From contig NZ_VFNC01000002.1 of the NCBI RefSeq assembly GCF_006715395.1, positions 62,001 to 126,000 of the forward strand: a stretch of 64,000 nucleotides of DNA, written 5' to 3'. The notes under the pieces are model-generated. The model was not told where the DNA came from, did no database searches, and saw only the letters and a program-made list of their open reading frames with translations. Shown one piece after another: positions 44,630 through 52,069 of the stretch (the first letter of the stretch is position 1; the number at the start of each line of letters is the position of its first letter). A program made the translations under genes and the position numbers. This stretch comes from Streptomyces sp. SLBN-31 (GTDB taxonomy: Bacteria > Actinomycetota > Actinomycetes > Streptomycetales > Streptomycetaceae).

Positions 44630-45847
44630 TCAGTCGGCGCGGCGCCGCGCGATGGCGGCGAAGGCGCGGGCGCCCTGGCCGCCACCGGCCGCGGGGCGAT
44701 TGGTCGGTCCGGCTCCGGGGGCGCCGTAGTAGCCCTCGTCGTGTCGGCCCTGCCGGTCCATGGCGGCCCGGACGGCGCGGCCGTCCACCTCGTCGGGCTC
44801 CTCGTGTCCCGGCCCGTGGTGGTGGTGCCCGTGGTGGTGATCGTGGTGGTGATCGTGGTGGTGATCGTCGCCGTCGTGCCGGTGCCCCGGCTCGGGCAGG
44901 ACCCGGTTCGGGTCGATCAGGCGCGGCAGGACGTCCAGGGCACGGTGCAGGTCGCGCTCGTACTTGAGCACGACGTTGGCCGTGTCGGCGAGCACCGCCG
45001 GGTCGAGTTCGTCGACGCCCAGCACGGCGAGGGTGCGGGCCCAGTCGACGGTCTCGGAGATGCTGGGACTCTTTCGCAGTTTCAGGTCGCGCAGGCCCCG
45101 TACCACCTGCACCAGATGGCGGGCGGTGGCTTCCGGAAGGCCGGTGTCCTTCGACCGGACGATCTCCAACTCCCGCTCCGCGTCCGGATAGCCGAGGAAG
45201 AGGTGCAGGCAGCGCCGCTTGAGCGCGGCGGACAGGTCGCGGGTGTTGTTGGAGGTCAGCACGACATACGGGGGGATCTTCGCGGTGTACGTGCCGATCT
45301 CCGGCACCGACACCTGGTACTCGGCCAGGCACTCCAGCAGTACGGCCTCCAGTGCCTCGTCGGCCCGGTCGACCTCGTCGATCAGCAGGACGGCCGGATG
45401 CTCGCCGCGTACCGCGTCCAGCAGGGGGCGCGGCGCGAGGAAGCGGTCGGAGAAGAACACGCTGTCCTGCTCCTCGATCCGCTGGACGGCCGCGGCGAGG
45501 TCGGGGGCGTCGGCCGTCAGATCGCCGATCTTGTCGCGCAGCATCTGGGTGTACAGCAACTGCTTGCCGTAGTCCCACTCGTACAGCGCCCGGCTCTCGT
45601 CCTGGCCCTCGTAGCACTGCAGGCGCAGCAGGCGGCGCCCGGTGACGGCGGCGAGCGTCTTGGCGAGCTCGGTCTTGCCGACACCGGCCGGCCCCTCCAG
45701 CAGCACCGGTTTGTCCAGCCGGGTCAGCAGGAAAACGGTCGTGGCGAGCCGCTGGTCGGTGATGTAGCCGTCGGCGGCGAACCGCCGGACCACGTCGTCG
45801 ACCGAGGCGAACGCGGGAGTGTCGGGGGGCTGGGGTGTAGCGGGCAC
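44630..45847 (-). CDS. MoxR-type AAA+ ATPase with histidine-rich tail
   Basis: This 405-residue ATPase starts with GTG at 45847 (GGAGGAACC upstream). Walker A is GPAGVGKT (52-59), Walker B is AVLLIDEVD (152-160), sensor 1 is VVLTSNNTRDLS and the Arg finger region is AALKRRCLHLFLGYP. Residues 322-348 contain 16 His in 27 positions, a probable Zn/Ni/Co-binding segment not found in ordinary MoxR proteins. At DNA level this is a run of three exact 12-bp units at 44831-44866. Together with the VWA protein downstream it probably forms a chaperone that loads or activates the metal site of the neighbouring methanol dehydrogenase. Translation follows a strong hairpin after mdo. Confidence 0.9.
   Translation of the reverse strand: MPATPQPPDTPAFASVDDVVRRFAADGYITDQRLATTVFLLTRLDKPVLLEGPAGVGKTELAKTLAAVTGRRLLRLQCYEGQDESRALYEWDYGKQLLYTQMLRDKIGDLTADAPDLAAAVQRIEEQDSVFFSDRFLAPRPLLDAVRGEHPAVLLIDEVDRADEALEAVLLECLAEYQVSVPEIGTYTAKIPPYVVLTSNNTRDLSAALKRRCLHLFLGYPDAERELEIVRSKDTGLPEATARHLVQVVRGLRDLKLRKSPSISETVDWARTLAVLGVDELDPAVLADTANVVLKYERDLHRALDVLPRLIDPNRVLPEPGHRHDGDDHHHDHHHDHHHGHHHHGPGHEEPDEVDGRAVRAAMDRQGRHDEGYYGAPGAGPTNRPAAGGGQGARAFAAIARRRAD
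44831..44866. repeat. Three tandem 12-bp repeats encoding the His-rich segment
   Basis: GTGGTGGTGATC occurs three times in direct succession, giving Asp-His-His-His units on the coding (minus) strand. Such a repeat can expand or contract by slippage in 12-bp (four-residue) steps without breaking the frame. Confidence 0.8.
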
Positions 45848-45868
45848 GGTTCCTCCGTCCGGTGGAGC

Positions 45869-45907
45869 GGGGGCGGGGGACGGCGATGTCGTCGGTCCCC
45901 CGCCCCC
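45869..45907 (-). terminator. Strong hairpin between mdo and moxR (attenuator)
   Basis: GGGGGCGGGGGAC (45869-45881) and its perfect complement (45895-45907) form a 13-bp GC stem with a 13-base loop in the 86-base gap after mdo. Since mdo is a catalytic protein and moxR-vwa are chaperones, partial termination here would give more dehydrogenase than chaperone. Confidence 0.7.
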
Positions 45908-45933
45908 CTGTGGGAAGGCTCAGCGGGTTCGGG

Positions 45934-47226
45934 TCAGCTGAGCAGGTCGTCCAGGTCGCCGGTCATGCAGTGCTCCACGACGGGCCGGACGGTGTCGAAC
46001 GTGCACTCCTTGGCGTTGCCCGGGGTGCAGGCGTCACCGAGGACGTGGTGCGTGATGCGGTCCACGTCGGCGGCGTCGCCCGTGATCGCCTTGGCCTGTT
46101 CGTAGAACTTGGTCGGGCCCTGGCCGAGCCGGTTCTTGGAGTACGTGTCCTGATGGATGTCCGTGAACTTCTCCGGGATGCCGACGTCGCGCAGCAGCCG
46201 GATGCCCGCGGCGAGCGCCGCCTCGGCGGCCCTGACCTTGGTCATGCCGTGCGTGTCCACGCCCATCGCCTCGGCGATGTCCGCGAACCGCTCGTAGTGG
46301 GCGGGCATGTTGAACGCCCACACGCGGGGCAGCGCGATGGCGTTGTTGAGACCGTGGTGGGTGTCGTAGAAGGCACTGACGGCGTGCGAGATGGAGTGGA
46401 TGATGCCCAGGCCGCCGGAGTTGAACGCCTGTGCCGCGATGTACTGCGCGTACATCATCCCCTCACGTCCGGCCAGGTCCTGGCCGTTCCACACCGCTTG
46501 CCTGAGGTGCCGGGCGGTGAGGCGGATGGCGTGCAGCGCGTTGCCCAGCGACGGCTGGAAGTTGAGCCGGGAGACGTACGGCTCGGAGGCGTGCGCGAGG
46601 ACGTCGAAGCCGCACTGCGCCGTGTAGTCCAGCGGGCAGTCGTAGTACAGCGTCGGGTCGTCGATGGCGAGCGAGGCCACCGAGGCGTCGTCGAACGCCA
46701 CGTACTTGTGCGGGTTGTCGGGGTCGGTCGTGGTGTCGGTGATGACGTACGCCCACGAGGTCTCCGAGCCGGTGCCGGCCGTGGTGGAGACCGCGATGTG
46801 CGGCGGGTTCCTGGGGTTCTCGGACTTGTTGAAGCCTTCGAAGTCGTTGACGTTGCGGCCGTCGTGCGCCACCGAGATGCGGGCGCCCTTGCAGGCGTCG
46901 TGCGACGAGCCGCCGCCGATCGACACGAACGAGTCGCACTTGTTCTCCTGGTACAGCGCCACGGAGTCCATGACGTTGTAGTCCTTGGGGTTCGACTCGA
47001 CCTTGTCGTACACCACGACCTCCAGGCCGTGGTACTTCATCGACTCGACGATCTTGTGCACGGTGTCGCTGCCGCGCAGCCCCGTGGTCATCACGAGTGT
47101 CCGCCTGAACCCCAGCTTCTTGGCCTCCGGGCCGATCAGCTCATGGGCGCCGGGGCCCATCAGCGCCCGGGGGAAGGGGTGGAACTCCTTGATCGGAAAC
47201 GGCTTGAGAAGTTCTTCGACCTGCAT
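45934..47226 (-). CDS. mdo: NDMA/mycofactocin-dependent methanol dehydrogenase
   Basis: This 430-residue group III alcohol dehydrogenase is of the Amycolatopsis/Mycobacterium NDMA-dependent methanol:acceptor oxidoreductase type. It starts at the ATG at 47226 (MQVEELLKPFPIKEFHPFPRALMGPGAHELIGPEAKKLGFRR). NAD-binding is GGGSSHDACKGARI. The long insert SETSWAYVITDTTTDPDNPHKYVAFDDASVASLAIDDPTLYYDCPLDYTAQCGFDVLAHASEPYVS and the metal His residues (HSISHAVSAFYDTHHGLNNAIALPRV) fit this group. The enzymes keep NAD bound, form decamers and donate electrons to mycofactocin. It is divergent from mftA and leads the operon mdo-moxR-vwa-mftM. The natural alcohol could be methanol, ethanol or others. Confidence 0.92.
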   Translation of the reverse strand: MQVEELLKPFPIKEFHPFPRALMGPGAHELIGPEAKKLGFRRTLVMTTGLRGSDTVHKIVESMKYHGLEVVVYDKVESNPKDYNVMDSVALYQENKCDSFVSIGGGSSHDACKGARISVAHDGRNVNDFEGFNKSENPRNPPHIAVSTTAGTGSETSWAYVITDTTTDPDNPHKYVAFDDASVASLAIDDPTLYYDCPLDYTAQCGFDVLAHASEPYVSRLNFQPSLGNALHAIRLTARHLRQAVWNGQDLAGREGMMYAQYIAAQAFNSGGLGIIHSISHAVSAFYDTHHGLNNAIALPRVWAFNMPAHYERFADIAEAMGVDTHGMTKVRAAEAALAAGIRLLRDVGIPEKFTDIHQDTYSKNRLGQGPTKFYEQAKAITGDAADVDRITHHVLGDACTPGNAKECTFDTVRPVVEHCMTGDLDDLLS

Positions 47227-47624
47227 GATCGCGACTGTCCTCTCCGCGCGGTGGGCCGCGCGTACTGCGTCGACTGCTCCGTTGCCGGCGGCGCAGAGGT
47301 CCGTGGTGAAGCACGGATGGTCCGGTGGGAGCACGGACATGCCCTGTGCGTGGCGTGACTCACCTTCCGACGAAGGCATGGCGGGGCGATACCGGCCGCC
47401 CGGACGGCAGCGGGACGCGAACGGACGGGACGCACCCTGCCCGGTCGGAGGGGTGAGCCGCGGACACCGGCATCGGCGGCGCACACCTGCCCGACCGGAC
47501 AGGGTGATCGCGGCCGGAAGCAGGGCGAGACAGGGCGGCGGCCTCCGTAGCGTCAAATACCGGCCGGTCACCGCACGGCGGTACCGGATCTCCGCGACTC
47601 CCCCACCCATTCAGGAGGTTGGCC
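47227..47624. promoter_or_regulatory. Divergent mdo/mftA control region with two regulator-like sites
   Basis: The 398-base gap holds no gene. It carries CCTGCCCGGTCGGAGGGG (47436-47453) and CCTGCCCGACCGGACAGG (47486-47503), matching the plan CCTGYCCGNNCGGRCAGG seen at 38580-38619. Over 20 bases (47485-47504) the second site matches the reverse strand of the 38602-38619 site at all but one position. It ends 122 bases before the mftA ATG, the same distance as at the alcohol dehydrogenase. AGGAGG at 47613-47618 is the mftA ribosome site. Confidence 0.6.
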
Positions 47625-47732
47625 ATGAACGACAACCAGATCAGCGCCGAGCAGGACATCGCCTTCGACGAGGTGATCGAGGAGGTCCTCGTCGAAGAGG
47701 TGTCGATCGACGGCATGTGCGGCGTCTACTAG
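47625..47732 (+). CDS. mftA: Mycofactocin precursor peptide
   Basis: This 35-residue RiPP precursor is preceded by AGGAGGTTGGCC. It is acidic, with a leader rich in Glu/Asp/Val and the invariant C-terminus I-D-G-M-C-G-V-Y. MftC, with help from MftB, decarboxylates the last Tyr and links it to Val; MftE then releases the Val-Tyr piece, MftD forms the redox-active cofactor core, and MftF adds glucose units. It is the first gene of the mftA-B-C-D-E-SDR-F operon. Confidence 0.97.
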   Translation: MNDNQISAEQDIAFDEVIEEVLVEEVSIDGMCGVY

Positions 47733-47742
47733 GCCCGCCGCC

Positions 47743-48054
47743 ATGACCACCCACCCGGCGGCCCCGGCCGGCGCGGCCTTCGACACGGCGCACCCCTACC
47801 GGCTGAACCCCTCCGTCGCGCTGCGCCCCGAGCCGTTCGGAGCGCTCGCCTACCACTTCGGCAACCGCCGGCTGTCCTTCCTCAAGGCACCCGAACTCGT
47901 CGAACTGGTCCGGGGGCTCGACCGGCACCCCAGCGTCGGGGACGCCCTCGCCGGCGTTCCCGACGACCGGCGGGACGCCTTCCTGCGGGCGCTGGCCTCG
48001 CTGGCCGCCGCCGACATGATCGTTCCCCAGCGCAGTGGAACCGGAGCGCACTGA
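47743..48054 (+). CDS. mftB: Mycofactocin RiPP chaperone (PqqD-like)
   Basis: This 103-residue RiPP recognition element starts at the ATG at 47743, 10 bases after mftA. It has the PqqD-like winged-helix pattern: YRLNPSVALRPEPFGALAYHFGNRRLSFLKAPELVELVRGL, then a helical C-terminus (RDAFLRALASLAAADMIVP). It binds the MftA leader and presents it to MftC. Its TGA overlaps the MftC ATG (TGATG). Confidence 0.95.
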   Translation: MTTHPAAPAGAAFDTAHPYRLNPSVALRPEPFGALAYHFGNRRLSFLKAPELVELVRGLDRHPSVGDALAGVPDDRRDAFLRALASLAAADMIVPQRSGTGAH

Positions 48055-49355
48055 TGACCCCCCTCCACGAGCCCCCGCACGCCGCCGAGCGGAGCGCGGC
48101 CGGAGCGAACGAGGGCGCCCCCGTGTCCGAAGGAGTACCGGGGAAGGTGCCCGCCCTCGTCGAGCAGTTCAAGGGAGGCCTCGCCGCCCCGATCTGCCTG
48201 ACCTGGGAGTGGACCTACGCCTGCAACCTGTCCTGTGCGCACTGCCTGTCCTCGTCCGGGCGGCGCGATCCCCTGGAGCTGTCCACGGACGAGATCACGT
48301 CCGTGATCGACGAGCTTCAGCGCATGCAGGTGTTCTACGTCAACGTCGGCGGCGGCGAGCCCACGGTCCGCCCCGACTTCTGGGACCTCCTCGACTACGC
48401 GATCGACCACCAGGTGGGGGTGAAGTTCTCCACCAACGGCGTCCGCCTGAGTCCCGAGCGGGCACGGCGGCTGGCCACCACCGACTACGTGGACGTACAG
48501 ATCTCCCTCGACGGAGCCACCCGCGCGGTCAACGACGCCGTCCGTGGCCCCGGTTCGTACGACATGGCCGTGCGAGCCATGGAGAACCTCGCGGACGCGG
48601 GCTTCCGGGACTTCAAGATCTCGGTGGTGATGACCCGTCACAATGTCGCGCAGCTCGACGACTTCGCCGTGCTCGCCGACCGCTACGGAGCCCAGCTGCG
48701 GATCACCCGGCTGCGGCCCTCCGGCCGGGGCGCGGACGTCTGGGACGACCTTCACCCCACCGCCGAGCAGCAGCGCCGGCTCTACGACTGGCTCGTCGGC
48801 CACGGCGGGAACGTGCTCACCGGGGACTCCTTCTTCCACCTCAACGCCCTCGGTTCCGAGCCGATCCCGGGGCTGAACCTGTGCGGCGCCGGCCGGGTCG
48901 TCTGCCTGATCGACCCGGTCGGGGACGTTTACGCCTGCCCGTTCGCCATTCACGACGCGTTCAAGGCGGGCAACGTCCGCTCACCGGGCGGCTTCGAACG
49001 GGTGTGGCGGGAGTCGGACCTCTTCGCCGACCTGCGTCGGCCGTCCTCCGGTGGGGCCTGCTCCGGCTGCTCCGCGTTCGACGCCTGCCAGGGCGGATGC
49101 ATGGCCGCGAAGTTCTTCACGGGCCTGCCGCTGGACGGCCCCGACCCCGAGTGCGTCAAGGGCCACGGGGCCACCGCGCTCTCGGCCGTCGACCCGGCCG
49201 CGCTGCCGGGCCAGGGCAAGGACCACTCACGCCGCACGGTGGCGCTGGGCATGCCCGCCGTCCGCGCCCGCCGCTCCGACCGCTTCTGCGACGAGAGCCC
49301 GCTGGCCGGTGCCGACCTGGGCGGCCCCGTACCCGATGAAAGAGGAACGTCATGA
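48054..49355 (+). CDS. mftC: Mycofactocin radical SAM maturase
   Basis: This 433-residue radical SAM/SPASM enzyme starts at the ATG at 48054. The SAM cluster is C57-NLS-C61-AH-C64 (TYACNLSCAHCLSSS) and GGEPT follows. The SPASM region contains further Cys clusters (LCGAGRVVCLIDPVGDVYACPF, CSGCSAFDACQGGC). It catalyses oxidative decarboxylation of the MftA C-terminal Tyr and C-C bond formation to Val. The N-terminal 30 residues before the conserved core are variable, and the ATG inside the TGATG overlap is the natural start. Its stop overlaps the MftD ATG. Confidence 0.97.
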   Translation: MTPLHEPPHAAERSAAGANEGAPVSEGVPGKVPALVEQFKGGLAAPICLTWEWTYACNLSCAHCLSSSGRRDPLELSTDEITSVIDELQRMQVFYVNVGGGEPTVRPDFWDLLDYAIDHQVGVKFSTNGVRLSPERARRLATTDYVDVQISLDGATRAVNDAVRGPGSYDMAVRAMENLADAGFRDFKISVVMTRHNVAQLDDFAVLADRYGAQLRITRLRPSGRGADVWDDLHPTAEQQRRLYDWLVGHGGNVLTGDSFFHLNALGSEPIPGLNLCGAGRVVCLIDPVGDVYACPFAIHDAFKAGNVRSPGGFERVWRESDLFADLRRPSSGGACSGCSAFDACQGGCMAAKFFTGLPLDGPDPECVKGHGATALSAVDPAALPGQGKDHSRRTVALGMPAVRARRSDRFCDESPLAGADLGGPVPDERGTS

Positions 49356-50524
49356 GCAAGTGGATCGAGACGGTCGCCGAGGCCCAGCGGCGAGCGAGGA
49401 AACGGCTGCCGAAATCCGTGTACAGCGCGCTGCTCGCGGGCTCCGAGAAGGGCGTCTCCTACGACGACAACACCGCCGCCTTCGCCGAGTTGGGCTTCGC
49501 CCCGCACGTGGCCGGGCTGTCGGCCAAGCGCGACCAGGCCACCACCGTCATGGGACAGGACATCTCCCTGCCGGTGCTCATCTCGCCGACGGGTGTGCAG
49601 GCGGTGCACCCGGACGGTGAGGTGGCCGTGGCCCGCGCCGCCGCCGCCCGGGGCACCGCGATGGGGCTGAGCTCGTTCGCGAGCAAGCCGCTCGGGGACG
49701 TCCTGGCGGCCAATCCGCAGACGTTCCTCCAGGTGTACTGGATGGGTTCCCGGGACGCGATGGCCCGGCGCCTGAAGGACGCCCGTGAGGCGGGCGCCAA
49801 GGGCATCATCGTCACCCTCGACTGGTCCTTCTCGTACGGCCGGGACTGGGGCAGCCCCGAGATTCCCGAGCGGCTGGACCTCAGGGCCATGACGCGGTTC
49901 GCGCCCGAGGCGCTGGCCCGCCCCGGCTGGCTCTGGGACTTCGTGAAGTCCCGCAGCCTCCCGGACCTGAAGGCACCCAACATCGCCGAGCCGGGGCAGG
50001 AGGCGCCCACGTTCTTCGGCGCCTACGGCGAGTGGATGACGACCCCTCCGCCCTCCTGGGACGACGTGCGCTGGCTGCGTGAGCAGTGGGAGGGACCGTT
50101 CATGCTCAAGGGCGTCTGCCGGGTGGACGACGCGCTCCGCGCGGTCGACGCGGGCGTCACCGCGATCTCGGTGTCCAACCACGGCGGCAACAACCTCGAC
50201 GCGACCCCTGCACCGATCCGCATCCTGCCCGTCATCGCGGACGCGGTGGGTGACCGGGTCGAGGTGCTCCTCGACGGCGGAGTCCGCCGCGGCAGCGACG
50301 TGGTCAAGGCCCTCGCACTCGGCGCCAGGGCCGTGATGATCGGCCGCGCCTATCTGTGGGGCCTGGCGGCGGGAGGCCAGACCGGTGTGGAGAACGTGCT
50401 CGACATCCTGCGCCGCGGCATCGATTCCGCCCTGCTGGGGCTCGGGCGCTCGTCGGTCCACGAGCTCACGCCCGACGACGTACTGATCCCGCCGGGCTTC
50501 ACCCGGGCGCCGGGAGTGGTCTGA
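49352..50524 (+). CDS. mftD: Pre-mycofactocin synthase (FMN-dependent)
   Basis: This 390-residue member of the FMN-dependent alpha-hydroxy acid oxidase family starts at the ATG at 49352 (ATGA overlap with mftC). FMN/active-site features: LPVLISPTGVQAVHPDGEVAVARAAAARGTAMGLSSFASKP, FLQVYWMGSRDAM, PFMLKGVCRVDDALRAVDAGVTAISVSNHGGNNLDATPAPI (Lys and the SNHGG loop) and VLLDGGVRRGSDVVKALALGARAVMIGR. It oxidatively deaminates the valine-derived ring to give the alpha-keto amide redox centre of pre-mycofactocin. Confidence 0.96.
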   Translation: MSKWIETVAEAQRRARKRLPKSVYSALLAGSEKGVSYDDNTAAFAELGFAPHVAGLSAKRDQATTVMGQDISLPVLISPTGVQAVHPDGEVAVARAAAARGTAMGLSSFASKPLGDVLAANPQTFLQVYWMGSRDAMARRLKDAREAGAKGIIVTLDWSFSYGRDWGSPEIPERLDLRAMTRFAPEALARPGWLWDFVKSRSLPDLKAPNIAEPGQEAPTFFGAYGEWMTTPPPSWDDVRWLREQWEGPFMLKGVCRVDDALRAVDAGVTAISVSNHGGNNLDATPAPIRILPVIADAVGDRVEVLLDGGVRRGSDVVKALALGARAVMIGRAYLWGLAAGGQTGVENVLDILRRGIDSALLGLGRSSVHELTPDDVLIPPGFTRAPGVV

Positions 50525-50525
50525 C

Positions 50526-51287
50526 ATGCCCGGCGCCCGGAATTCGCTCGCGGACCTGCGCTGGCCCGACCTGGCGGACCGCCGTCCCCTGGTGCTGCTG
50601 CCGCTCGGCTCCTGCGAACAGCACGGCCCCCACCTGCCCCTGGACACCGACACGGCGGTGGCCTCCGCGGTCGCCGAACGTGCCGCCGCCCGGCTGTGCG
50701 GCGAGGCGGATGTACTGGTCGCGCCCGCTCAGCCGTACGGAGCCAGCGGCGAGCACGAGGGCTTCCCCGGCACGGTGTCCATCGGCCACGACGCGCTGCG
50801 CCTGCTGGTCACGGAGACCGGTCGCTCGATGCTGCGCTGGGCGTCCCGCCTGCTGGTGGTCAACGGGCACGGCGGCCACCTCACCAGTCTGGCCGAGGCG
50901 GTCACCGGTCTGCGCGGCGAGGGTCGCGATGTCGGCTGGTGGCCCTGCCTGCCGCCGGGCTCCGACGCCCACGCCGGGCGTGCCGAGACCTCGATGATGC
51001 TGCGGCTTCGGCACGCGGCCGTCCGTGCCGAGCGGGCCGTCGCCGGACCGACCGAACCCGTTCACCTGCTGATGGACCGGCTGGTCGCCGAATCGGTGCG
51101 CGGGGTGAGCCCGTCCGGTGTCCTCGGCGACCCCGCCGGGGCCCGCGCGGGCGACGGCGAGCGGCTCCTGGAGCGGATGGCGGACCGCCTCGCCGAGGAC
51201 GTCCGGGGATGGCGGGTGGGCGCGCGGGGCCGGCTCGGCCGGCCCGAGACGCAGCCGGTCGCCACCCCCGCCGGGGAGGGGCGATGA
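50526..51287 (+). CDS. mftE: Mycofactocin creatininase-family peptidase
   Basis: This 253-residue creatininase-fold metallopeptidase starts at the ATG at 50526, one base after mftD. Metal-binding features: LLPLGSCEQHGPHLPLDTDTAVA (Glu/His/Asp), PYGASGEHEGFPGTVSIG (His) and VVNGHGGH. It cuts the modified MftA to release the C-terminal Val-Tyr-derived dipeptide. The overlap with the next gene is ATGA. Confidence 0.96.
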   Translation: MPGARNSLADLRWPDLADRRPLVLLPLGSCEQHGPHLPLDTDTAVASAVAERAAARLCGEADVLVAPAQPYGASGEHEGFPGTVSIGHDALRLLVTETGRSMLRWASRLLVVNGHGGHLTSLAEAVTGLRGEGRDVGWWPCLPPGSDAHAGRAETSMMLRLRHAAVRAERAVAGPTEPVHLLMDRLVAESVRGVSPSGVLGDPAGARAGDGERLLERMADRLAEDVRGWRVGARGRLGRPETQPVATPAGEGR

Positions 51288-52069
51288 CCGGCCGTCGGGT
51301 GGCCGTCGTCACCGGCGCCGCGCGGGGCATCGGGGCCGCCACGGTACGGCGGCTGGCCCGGGACGGCTGGGCGGTGGTGGCGGTGGACCGCTGCGCGGAC
51401 GACTCCGACGTGCCCTATCCGCTGGCCGAGCCCGGCCGACTGGACCTGCTGGCACAGGAATTCCCCCTGATCCGTACGGTCCGCGCCGACGTACGCGACG
51501 CCGCCGCGCTGCAGCGCGCGGTGGAGCTGGCCGAGACCGAGTTCGGCGGCTTCGACGCCGCCGTGGCCGCCGCCGCGGTGATGCTGGGCGGAAACCCGGT
51601 GTGGGAACAGACCGACGCCCAGTGGCGGACCCTGCTCGACGTGGACGTCATGGGCGTGGCCAACCTCGCGCGCGCCGCCGTTCCCGCCCTGCTGCGCAGG
51701 CCGCACCCCCGGCACGGCCGCTTCGTCGCCCTCGCCTCGGCCGCCGCGCACCGCGGTCTGTGGCGCCTGGGCGCCTACTGCGCGGCCAAGCACGCCGTCG
51801 TCGGCCTGGTCCGCGGCCTCGCCTGCGACCTGCGTGACACCGGCGTGCACGCCGTCGCCGTCTCGCCGGGCTCGACCCGCACCGACATGCTGCGGGCCAC
51901 GGCGGACCTGTACCACCTGCCTGACGTCGAGCAGCTCGCCGCCCAGCAGCTCACCGGGCGCCCACTGGAGCCCGAGGAGGTGGCCGCGGTGGTGGCCTGG
52001 GCCTGTTCCCCCGAGTCCTTCGCTCTCACAGGCTCCGTACTGCACGCGGACGGAGGGTTCACGGCATGA
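51284..52069 (+). CDS. Mycofactocin-coupled short-chain dehydrogenase
   Basis: This 261-residue SDR starts at the ATG at 51284. Nucleotide motif TGAARGIGAATVRRLA and catalytic Ser-Tyr-Lys in ALASAAAHRGLWRLGAYCAAKHAVVG. The insert DDSDVPYPLAEPGRLDLLAQEF after the second strand matches the mycofactocin-cluster SDR type (TIGR04504-like), whose NAD is thought to be held tightly and re-oxidised by mycofactocin. It is inside the mft operon, overlapping both neighbours. The substrate is unknown; a carbinol specific to this strain is likely. Confidence 0.9.
   Translation: MTGRRVAVVTGAARGIGAATVRRLARDGWAVVAVDRCADDSDVPYPLAEPGRLDLLAQEFPLIRTVRADVRDAAALQRAVELAETEFGGFDAAVAAAAVMLGGNPVWEQTDAQWRTLLDVDVMGVANLARAAVPALLRRPHPRHGRFVALASAAAHRGLWRLGAYCAAKHAVVGLVRGLACDLRDTGVHAVAVSPGSTRTDMLRATADLYHLPDVEQLAAQQLTGRPLEPEEVAAVVAWACSPESFALTGSVLHADGGFTA

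Noticed and set aside
44831..44866. The tandem 12-bp units as a CRISPR-like or iteron repeat
   Set aside because: The units are contiguous without spacers, in frame, and code for the His-rich tail of MoxR.
44741..46105. Long plus-strand frames opposite moxR, vwa and mdo
   Set aside because: Their composition (Val/Leu/Gly/Arg-rich without motifs) is that of shadows, and the minus-strand genes have complete catalytic motifs.
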